This document shows, one piece after another, positions 55,061-64,000 of a stretch of 64,000 bases of DNA. Within the stretch, counting starts at the first letter, position 1, and each line of letters opens with the position of its first letter. Origin of the DNA: Saturnia japonica (Eukaryota > Arthropoda > Insecta > Lepidoptera > Saturniidae); assembly GCA_033032175.1 (NCBI GenBank), contig CM065318.1, forward strand, positions 3,410,001 through 3,474,000. The letters run 5' to 3'. The notes below the pieces were generated by a model. The model had not been told where the DNA came from, ran no database searches, and saw only the letters and a program-made list of their open reading frames with translations. A program made the translations under genes and the position numbers.

Positions 55061-58000
55061 GTTTTTTTTAGAACTGTCAGTCATAAGGGCCTTGAAGCCT
55101 TGGTAGGCTTTGACAGTTTCACCGGGCTTGGATTCAAACAAACAAACGATCGCTTTTACTTTATAATATTAAGCATTTATTCATACTAAATTCTATATCA
55201 GTCTGGTTGTTGTAAATTAATTAAGGACTAAAATATATCGGGATAATCCAGACCGTGCCAGGGGAAGGGGCTAGTTAGTTTTCCGCAACACGTCCGGGAG
55301 GGATTAACCTCGTTTGCGTTGCCAGGCCGCCCTCTCCCGATCCTCGGATATTGAATGTTTGGTGGCAGTTTGCTTTGATTAAATTCGGTCTAGGCTTTTC
55401 CAACGCTGCGAAATTTTATTTTTTACTAGCATTGCCTCGCTGCTCCGTGTTCCTCCTATATTACGCAGTCGTCATGTAATTTTATTGTTACTCATTTACA
55501 ACGCATACCTATAGTCTATAAACATAAACTTCCTGTAAACAAAATTTTAATAAAGTAGGTTGAAAAACCGTTTCTAAATTAAATATGGATAAATAGACAT
55601 ACAAAAAAAATTCTAACGTCATATTCTTTATCAGTATTCTTTTTATAGGATGTCTATCGGGAAATTTGATAAAATAAATAAATACATTTACAGACAGTAT
55701 TACAGATTAATTCATATATCACTAAGATACATAAAGAAAAATATTAATTATGATTATGGACACTGGCTGGTGAGAATTGAGTTGGGTAAAAATACCAAAT
55801 TCCATATTCAAATAGGTACCCCATAGCAACCTCTCCCGGGCCATTGTTTTAAATTTCATATATTTTATGCAACAGAACAGATGCGTCACGATCCTTTCGC
55901 CATAATCGGAACGCACCCCGCCGGCTGCCAGCATAACTTGATCTCTGTCGCCTTCCCCACGCTTTTATGTGGTGATTCCGCGTGGGAATTACTATTGGAT
56001 TAGTGAGGTCTCCTTAAAATGGGTGGTGGGTCGAAGGGGCCTCACACATTGGCGCCATGGGCACTTGATATCGATCTTTGTTTTCTCCCTCGAGTCTTAG
56101 CTGAATTAGGGCCACAAATTTATGTTATAGGCTTACAGGCAAGGGAAACGGAATACCGGCTTACAACTTTGAAGGGAACTGATTTAGGATTTAGATGTAT
56201 CGATTCGAATGTCAACTATAAGATTTCATTATAAACAACCTGGCGTACGTTCAACCCTTTTCAGTAGAGTCCATAATTCGAGCGCAGCGCCACCTATCCC
56301 AATTTTTTGTTTTCTGTACAATTTTAAATAGAGAATAAAAATACGCTTAATGCATATCCATCATTCCGACCGTGAGTTATGGCTTGAATTCATATTAAAT
56401 GCAATAGAACAAAGTTCTGTAAATTCATTTTTACAGAATTTTCCAATGTTCCGAGCAACTTTTTATATTTTATTTATGTATAAACGGTTTTTGGACATCT
56501 AAAATTAATAAAAAAAAGCCAAAGCAGTCTAGTCTTTCTCAATTGATACGTTTACCAACGAACAACATTTTATTTTTAATTATATAGATTTAGATTTGAA
56601 AGTCCTATAAGATACTCAAGGGTATTTGAAACCATTGCACTGCCTTTTAACCGACTTTAAAACTTAATTTCAATGTATATTTTTGATAGATTTTTGTTAG
56701 CTGATATATAGTTCTTACCTTTATTATCGAAGGTGTTGTATTAACTGGGCTAACTAACAGCTTCGGGCTTCATGCGCGTCTCTAGCAGACAATACAAACT
56801 TATCGTGTCCGACTAAACAAGTTTTCGAGAGGGGATCGCCGCTTATCTCTCCCGGCACATGTGAGCTCGTGCCTCAGGGCCTTCAAACTGAATCCACTAC
56901 AAAAGGACCCCACTTGGTTGCCGCAGTGTACCATAAAAACGATCGTAGACGCAAATGGGCATATAAAATGAGAGGTCGAATTATATTGGCCGACATATAA
57001 AAGCTTTTGCCCGATTACTCGGTTGCCTGCGTCGCGTGCGTTCTATTTTCAAACGTGATAATGATAACCGGATAGAATGCTGCCAGTATAAAACTTTCAT
57101 TGAATACATAATATTTTTAACCTGTCTTATATTTATAAGTAAATATTTTTTTATGTTACCGGTCATTTATTTTTATTTTTTTGGGCAAAGGCAACATCGG
57201 TTGAAATTGACAACGGGGCGTGCAATTTGGAGGGAAAACATGGTCACTAAAATAAGGAAGAACACGTTCTTTTTTGTTGTGGAATAAAAATTTCAACAAG
57301 TGTCACTATTAATGTAATGAAAATTTAAATTACAAGTTCTTTAACTCTTTTCTATATCGCGATGAGAACCAGCACGGCCACGGATGAACAAAGCAAAAAT
57401 GGAATTTCAACCCGTAAGACTTTAAATTTAAAGTATAAATTTACATTTATGTATGTGTAATATTCTCATTAAATCTCCAAAGCCGGGTTGGCGTCGCTCC
57501 CACAAAAACTAATGTAAGCAAGCCTCGACTACAGCCCACGTAACCGAGCTAACTCACTTCAACCAATTCTAAACTCATTGCGACAACCCTATAAATGCAT
57601 ATTCTACCGCCTCGCCGCCAACGCCGCTGTACATTTTACTATAAGTTGTTTTTTTTTTAATTCAACCCTTGATTGTACTTCGCATTACTTGCTCTGTTAG
57701 AAATATTTCGGCCACTATTTTTGACATTAGGTACTTATTAAGTTTTTGATGGTACAATACTTCTTTCTGAAATAACCGTCCTTTCCTATATATCAATAGG
57801 TACTATGGTATAGGTATAAGGGCAAACTAACAATTTCGTTTCGCTTTTGTTAAGTGCATCATTAAAAAATACAAATATATTCGTGTAAGCACTATTTTTC
57901 GCGATAGAACAGGTATATAGTACATATTTAAAACTTAAAAGGCCCAAAATGTTCTTTAAAAGCCTTTACTGTAAAATTATCAAAGTTTCAGTGTAAATTT

Positions 58001-58574
58001 TAAAAGTGTAGCGATTTATATTTTAAAACATTATAAATTAAGAGTTACACAAGAAATTGGTAATTTTTGTAAGATTCATAAAATATTACAATTTCTTTTT
58101 TTTAGACCATAAAATAACAATAAACATTTTAAATTATACAATTAGTAAGGCTAAATAATAATAGTATTAATGAAAAACAATTTCAACAGAAATCCATTTT
58201 TTTAGAATTTTTTTGGACGGAATAGAAAAAATTTGTTAATTTTAAGTTTTTTCATTATAAACGAGAGAAGCCGCAAGCAAAAGAGCACCTTAAACATTAT
58301 CTCTGTCTAACTACTTAAGTTGTGAAGATAAATGATGTAGACTTCCATTAGCATGTACAAAATGTTATGAAATACTAGATCATAAATTCTGATTAAATGT
58401 AATGGTAGGTTATTCTTTGGGGATGCGTATTGCCTAGTGAAGGGTGTTGTTATGAAATTAGGCAGTCGCAGAAATTCAAGGTTAAATAAAGTAACCAAGT
58501 ACAAAAACATTTTTTACCCACCAAATACCTGACATAGGTAAGACGACTGGGAAGGTTATATCACACGTGGTTTT
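55061..58574. other. Sequence without a recognised gene
   Basis: A Helitron-like 3' motif (TACTAGCATTGCCTCGCTGC) lies at 55425-55444. 55255-55350 and 56750-57040 are GC-richer and repeat-free by eye; two TATAAAA motifs at 56960 and 56996 precede CpG-rich DNA, but no coding frame follows. Nothing further supported. Confidence 0.3.
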
Positions 58575-59095
58575 TAAAAACTAGAAAGAGGAAGAAAGAA
58601 CTTAATCGTCGAATTCGACTGAGCAGCATTGTGAAGCTACGTAACATCTTCTCGTCCAAGTGCCGTATGTCTTAAGACGAAAGTCTTTGATCAGTGTGTG
58701 TTGCCAGTGATTACAAACGGGGCTGAAACGTGGTCGCTAACTGTGGGCATCATAAGAAAGCTCAAGGTCACTCGAAGGGCTATGCTTGGAGTTACTCTGC
58801 GTGATCGAATCAGGTATGAGGAGAGCAGCAGGAGAGTCAAAGTCACCAAGCTAGACTTAAGTGGCAGTGGGTGGTTCACGTAGCTCGTAGAACATTTGTT
58901 GTGGCAGTAAAGTTCTCGAGTGGCGGCCGCGTAGGGGAAGACGCGCCACAAGGTGGTCCCACGACCTGGTGAAAGTTGTGTGAAGCTGCTAGATGCGGAT
59001 AGCACAGGACAGTCATTGTGGCTATCTTTGTTGGAGGCCTATGTCCTACATGGATGTCTTTCGGCTGAAATAATGATGATGGTGATGACTGGTCG
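58575..59095 (+). pseudogene. RTE-type LINE C-terminal end
   Basis: Translation by segments gives LNRRIRLSSIVKLRNIFSSK, then VLPVITNGAETWSLTVGIIR and KLKVTRRAMLGVTLRDRIR, and after further frameshifts a C-terminal RWSHDLVK-like and LWLSLLEAYVLHG block. This order is the C-terminus of lepidopteran RTE-like LINEs. Several indels and stops; the RT catalytic region is absent (5'-truncated). Same family as 42110-42500. Confidence 0.85.
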
Positions 59096-59653
59096 TCTAC
59101 AAAATATCATCAAAAACGGTAAAGAATTAGTAAATTCATTTTTTACGATCTCAAAAAGTATTAATTTCAATTATATAGCCTATTAATTGATGCATCACAT
59201 AAATTTCCTGTGTAGAAAATTTCATAAAAATCGGTCAAACCGTTTTTGAGTTAAATCCGAATAAACAAACAAACAGACAGACAGACAAAAAATTTATTGA
59301 CATATTTGTGATCACAGTGTCTTTTATAATGGACATTAATCAAGATATTAGGGGGAAAATATATGTACAGTGGTGAAGACAGATTTACTGATTTATACAG
59401 ATTATGACGTTAACAACTGTCATAGATTCAAGTTGACGCTATTCTTTATCGGTATATCACTTTAGTCTCTAAACTAAGTTACGGTTATTTTGACCCCCTT
59501 GAGCTTCGTTGCCATTTTGGATGAGTGTCTTCTGCATTCACCACAGAGTTCGGTAATGCTTAAAAGGCACTTCAGACCACCAGCGATAGTCAGTTCGAAA
59601 GAAGAAAACATCAGATAAAATATTGTCACTTAGAGATAAAAAGTGACTTTAAC

Positions 59654-59829
59654 GGCCGTTTTCAATAATCTATCTAACCACTGTTTATGTTACTGACGAT
59701 AGAACGATATATATTTTAGTAAACTATTGCATTTCAATAAAGTATCTTCGGATAGCTAGTTCATACAAAAGCTTACCAACAAGATATCTTTCTATCTTCA
59801 TTAGTTAGATAGATTATTGAAAACGGCCT
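59654..59829. mobile_element. Small MITE with 25-bp TIRs flanked by TTAA
   Basis: GGCCGTTTTCAATAATCTAT at the left recurs inverted at the right (ATAGATTATTGAAAACGGCC), perfect over 25 bp. TTAA occurs at 59649-59652 and 59834-59837, so TTAA-type insertion (piggyBac-like) is possible. Non-coding. Confidence 0.7.
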
Positions 59830-60173
59830 TTGTTAAGATAGATCAGACAGATCGATGATATCATAAATATAGCAAGAATATTCGGAATATGGTTAGTGCA
59901 AAGCAGAGAAAAGTAGCACCAGTATTAGTGATGATATGCCCAGCCATGGACAAGATTGGGATGCGGATAATTATGACGAAATCAACACATCTGTTTTCAT
60001 GTCCGATGTTTGTATACCACAGCCGTACATGTGATGAATATTTATTTAATTTTAATTAATCGCTTACATAACATACGTGGCTTCTCGCTTACCAAAGTTA
60101 TGTCTCAGCCATGACTCATGGACCCATGGTTTTAACTTAATCACTTAAATAAGCTTGTATTAAATCTATGCTA

Positions 60174-60789
60174 TCTATACAAATATAATAAACCGGAAGA
60201 CATTTTTTGTTTGTTTAAACACGCTAATCTCTGGAACTACCAATCGGATTCTAAAATTCTTTTTGTATATGATAGCCAGACTCACGAGGAATAGTATAGG
60301 TTATCTAACATTAGGTTACAACTCTCAGCTAGCCTTAAATAAGTAGTGATTTTTGTTACGTAAGTCGGAATCCCGAACTGCTTTATCCGCGTGCGTTGGC
60401 GTAATCGTTAATGATACGGAAATACAATATTCTACAAAAATGTTGTTCGTTAGTAATTTAAAAAAAGGCAGCGATAGCATATGCCTGTCTTCTATACATA
60501 AGCCACAATAAGAAAGATTTGTTCAAAATGAAAAAGTGATTTATAAACATTATTTTTAGACATGGCATTTTAATCATTACGAAGAAAAGTTACTTCATCA
60601 TAAAGACAATTTTATGAAGTTAAATTTTGCTCTTTATAGCATGTTATTTGGACACATAGTTTAGGAGATGAAAAATTAAAATAATTTGTACTTGCTGGAA
60701 GAACAATTATGATAGACTACACGAGTGCGTTGGCGGTGCAGTGTTTGTCTGATAAAATTAACACGGGTGAAACCGTGGGGCACAGCTAG
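60174..60789 (+). mobile_element. Helitron-like element, copy B of the 600-bp subfamily
   Basis: Complete: TC after A at 60174, ending GTGGGGCACAGCTAG before T. Parallel to 42934-43548. Contains AACACGGGTGAAACCGTGGG beside the end. Confidence 0.75.
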
Positions 60790-60929
60790 TAATATTATAA
60801 ATCTCTTTTTTTATCGTTATAGGTTTAACGTTGTGGCCACCATCTTACCTGATCTTAAGTGACGATGTGACGATTTTTGTTTCAATGCGCTATTTATTAT
60901 CTGGCGGTAGCAGTCGGATCAGAAAAAAA

Positions 60930-61158
60930 TAATTTTGCGTTTTAAAGCCTATTTATTGAGGAAGGTTATAGGCTATATAACATCACGCTATGACGCTAAA
61001 GAGCTGAACCTTCAACTTCAAGCAATCTGGCAAGTACGAGAAGTGAGAACAACGCAATACGATAGGCTCCAGGGGTGTTTGGTTGGCTGCGGCGCGGCGC
61101 TGCGTTGTGGAGTTGGTTGAATAAATTAAACACGAGTGAAAACCGAGGTCGCAGCTAG
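60930..61158 (+). mobile_element. Helitron-like element, 3' half
   Basis: Ends GAGGTCGCAGCTAG before T; the body (GAGGAAGGTTATAGGCTATA; GGCTGCGGCGCGGCGCTGCG) resembles 38690-38876 and, inverted, 54782-55060. Confidence 0.65.
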
Positions 61159-61708
61159 TTTATCTATATCGAAGGTTTGCTGAGTGCCGCCCGTGCGTGC
61201 TCAAGCATAATGGATTTGTGTCCGCGGTCGAGTAATCCTAACATTCCCAACCTGGGGCCTCTTGCGACACGTACCTACTTTAATTTGACCCCCCGGAGGT
61301 CACGTCCGTCTGTTTGCTTTGGGGATTTGTTAATCCAGGGTACACTAAGTCGGACAGTGTTTGGTTTTCTTAATGTTTTTCGTAATGCGTAGTTATCAAA
61401 AAGTATGAGAGGCGTTTGGGGGACTTGAGTATTGAAATAAATCGAATTAAAAAAAAAAACGTCTAAAAATATTCAGACACTGAGTAAGGTTTACATACGC
61501 GATATATTTTAGCTTCTTCAAGGCTAGCGGCTTTAAGTTGAAAAAGTATCACTAAGAACCTACTTCGTGGCGCGCCGGCAGCAGTGTGCAAGGGGGTGTC
61601 GGGAAAGAAAATACATGGAAAAGATCAAGGTTTTAATTAAATTTATGTTACTGTTTGAATTAAAAATAAGGTGTCTAGGTCGCCTTAATAGGGTGGTCTT
61701 GGTTAACT

Positions 61709-61940
61709 GCCTCATTAGCCTAGTGGTACCAAGCGCGATTGCTATGCTTGAAGTCCTGGGTTTGATTCCCAGGTCGAGCAAAGTGTTATTGGGCTTTGTG
61801 TCCGATTAATAGCAATAGGCTCGCACCCTATTATTACATGGGAACGTAAAAAACATACTCGGCGAACAGTGGGTATACATTAGTACACATCCGCCTAACC
61901 CTTCGAGGAATACAGGCGTGATGATATGTTGTGTTATGTG
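61709..61940 (+). mobile_element. tRNA-derived SINE, copy 4
   Basis: GCCTCATTAGCCTAGTGGTA (A-box), GGGTTTGATTCCCAGGTCGA (B-box), body with GTCCGATTAATAGCAATAGG and a TGTTGTGTTATGT tail. An internal deletion removes about 45 bp after the tRNA-like head relative to copy 3. Confidence 0.82.
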
Positions 61941-62199
61941 TCTAGGTTGCTATCGAAGTGTGTATAATACATGTATAATTATCTATTAAATAATATTTTA
62001 TTATAATAGTTGTTTTGCACCTCCCTGAAATTGAACCTAGGAGTGCCAATTACTACTTAAACGTTCTTGGTTTTTTGTTTGTGAGTTATTGCCATTTGTA
62101 ACCTACTTCAAAGAAATCTTTAACGTAGTAAAAACTATCTTGCCCCAGAGATGTCGCTAGCAATATACTACAATAAATAAATTAGGTTTGAAAAAAAAA

Positions 62200-62545
62200 C
62201 AATTTGTCAATCGTCATCTGGCTACGGCGCGAGATTAAAAACTACTGCCCTCCCCCCCAAACTGCGATAATTTAAAATAAACTGCGCGAAACGAATCGAC
62301 ACCTAAAATTTACCCCCGCGAACACACGCAGATTTCAATGTTTTACGATACGACCGATATTTTATGAACTCTCTAACGCTTGTAGGGGGAGAGACGCGGA
62401 GGTCTGAGTGTAATGGACATGTTTTATAACAAACCCTCCCTATTAAGGCACGGGGAAGCGTATAAAACGCGTAATAGAATTCCCCCCTCTACGCTACTTT
62501 AGTGCCCGTCTAACGATGTTAAGTGCGCACGCATGCGCGGTTCCG
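62200..62545. other. GC-richer non-coding block
   Basis: Contains C-runs (CCCTCCCCCCC), CpG-containing stretches and GCGCACGCATGCGCGG. All frames are short. It could be regulatory DNA or an unrecognised repeat; no copy was found elsewhere in the window. Confidence 0.3.
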
Positions 62546-62689
62546 CGACCAGTTATGACAATGTTCGACGTGACAACGCCTGTAAATGACACCACTGTAA
62601 TTTCAGCGTAATTATATGCCATATTTTTTCAATGCCTTTTAGCGCACGAAGGCAGGACCGGATTTGGATTTTTGTTAATATTATTTTTG

Positions 62690-62890
62690 AAGATGTACTT
62701 AAAGAAATAAAGAAAAATTTATTTATCCATCACACAACACATCAATAACAAAAATTATAAAAACATAAAATCAACACAACAAAAAAAAAATTAGTAACGT
62801 GCCGTGCGGGAATAAACAGGTCCCAGTCTCAGCATAATTGCTACGCTGAATCAGTGCAGCGCTGGTATTCTGACTGGGCCACATTAACAT
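62690..62890 (-). repeat. LINE 3' tail (CAGCGCTGG family), copy 3
   Basis: The minus strand reads CCCAGTCAGAATACCAGCGC, TTATGCTGAGACTGGGACC and finishes in an A/T-rich tail with TTCTTTATTTC. Confidence 0.5.
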
Positions 62891-63124
62891 ACATCACGGA
62901 CATCAATAAAATAAAAATAATAACAAATAGTAAATAAAATAATAATATAATACTTACTAACAATTTCCAAAAAATAAATTCGACGAAGAGCAATTTAAAC
63001 TGTGTGAGAGATGGAGAGTGAGGAGTTCACACCTTAAATATTATAACAAAAGTCTACGCCATGAAGTTGTTTGCTAAACCTCTTGGTTTTATTGTGGTGA
63101 AGATAGCCACACTCGATTTTATTG

Positions 63125-63330
63125 TTAGGATTCCGTAAATCAAAAGGAAATAGGAACTCTTATAGGATCACTTCATTGTACTGTCTGTCTGTCGAGACCC
63201 TTTTTCTCAAGAACGTGTAAAGGTAATAATATCAAGTTGAAATTAATATAAAATACTCAGGTTCGCAATCTCTTCGAGGTATAATAAAATCAAACATCTG
63301 AGTCAACGCAATCAAAAGATACGGCCGTTT
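63125..63330 (+). repeat. MITE-like repeat with (GTCT)n microsatellite
   Basis: AGGATTCCGTAAATCAAAAG, CTCTTATAGGATCACTTCA, then CTGTCTGTCTGTC, the layout of lepidopteran MITE-like repeats that carry (GTCY)n microsatellites. Boundaries are approximate. Confidence 0.55.
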
Positions 63331-63929
63331 ATGCCTAACGTGACGATAAGTTCATATTTGGGCGGGACAGTCCCGTTTCCAGGCAGCATGGCCTTGTGTC
63401 TCCAGCGAGAGGAAAATGTCCCGCTTTCGCAAACAAATCAAACTATGGTTTAAATTTAATTAATAGAAAGGAAAATATAAAGTTTTGATTTTGACTTTAT
63501 TAAGCAAAACAAACAATTTCGTACTAACCATCTCAACTGTACGAACTTTCCTATAATTAATTATTGAGTAGGCACGTTTTATGTCTGTCTGGAAATAGTA
63601 TGCCTGTCGAAAGACATTTTTCCCAAATGAGTGAACGAGCGAAAAAACACGATAATGTGTCGCACTTTTGAAAGCAATTTTGATTACCGAAACCAGTATC
63701 AACAAATCATGTAATCGGCTACATTCTTACTTGAAAACTAGACCCGATATTTTAAAACAGATCCGTTCCGCTGACAAATATAAGTCAAGTTATTGAACGT
63801 TACATAAATTTTACTTACTTACCTACTTACTATTAGTTTAGTATAAAGTGTTACCATGTCGTCGTTTTTAATGAAAAGTAGCATAACAATAATAATTATA
63901 AAATTATTTAGGCGTCCCGATTTGATGAG

Positions 63930-64000
63930 AAAAAATCGGTTGTCTGTAAAGTCGGTTTACAGACGATAGTTGAACGTGACAACGTCATAAGAAAATTTTA
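63930..64000 (-). repeat. Partial relative of the 220-bp TGACGTGACAACG repeat at the window edge
   Basis: The minus strand contains ACGTTGTCACGTTCAAC and AACCGACTTTACAGACAACC, matching the right end of 32076-32296. Cut off by the window end. Confidence 0.45.

Larger units (their letters stand above)
10698..64000 (+). other. Inferred first intron (and possibly intergenic) sequence downstream of the ZSWIM exon
   Basis: Opens with the GTGAGT donor. I looked for the expected next exon (an acceptor followed by codons for FHLSG and later the SWIM CxC...CxH region) and saw none in this window. Long first introns are usual for this family. The span is packed with transposable elements listed separately. 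It could instead contain the end of a short transcript or a nested gene. Confidence 0.5.

Noticed and set aside
56955..57060. Two TATAAAA motifs before CpG-rich DNA as a promoter
   Set aside because: No coding frame or initiator context follows; AT-rich DNA yields such motifs often.

Overview
This is a eukaryotic, AT-rich, intergenic and intronic window, almost certainly from a lepidopteran (moth or butterfly). The evidence is one recognisable host exon (the first coding exon of a ZSWIM4/5/6-type gene, + strand, 10400-10697, with a clean GTGAGT donor) in a sea of insect transposable elements. These include many short Helitron-like elements ending in CTAG|T next to a GC-rich motif, tRNA-derived SINEs, RTE-, jockey- and CR1-like LINE tails, mariner-like elements and MITEs. 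I saw no bacterial-type operons, rRNA, functional tRNA gene or CRISPR.

Layout. 1-1880: AT-rich sequence with one complete Helitron-like copy. 1881-9101: a full-length errantivirus-type (Gypsy/Metaviridae) provirus on the minus strand with apparently identical 219-bp LTRs, a CACT target duplication, a tRNA-Ser primer site, gag, pol and env. Pol is broken twice and env once by single-base frameshifts. 9225-9400: LINE remnant. 9780-10703: CpG-rich promoter-like sequence, 5' leader and first coding exon of the ZSWIM gene. No second ZSWIM exon was found, so the remaining ~53 kb is best read as its first intron, or intron plus intergenic sequence.

The rest is mostly repeats. There is a decayed mariner (14.66-15.86 kb), a fold-back element (16.5-16.8 kb), and a possible cryptic exon pair with a mitochondrial-type leader (17.10-17.57 kb). 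At 25.3-26.35 kb a copia fragment and a MITE are nested inside a LINE tail. A ~1.95-kb element with ~560-bp inverted arms around a broken cysteine-cluster gene lies at 32.7-34.66 kb. A large Helitron holding two other insertions lies at 44.69-46.01 kb. A nearly intact DD41D mariner-like transposon with perfect TIRs lies at 50.42-51.73 kb. RTE fragments, SINEs, further Helitrons and a TTAA-flanked MITE fill 52-64 kb.

The elements that look youngest are the provirus, the DD41D transposon and the long-TIR element. The provirus and the DD41D transposon are each interrupted only by one-base frameshifts, several in homopolymers, so recent inactivation and assembly error are both possible.
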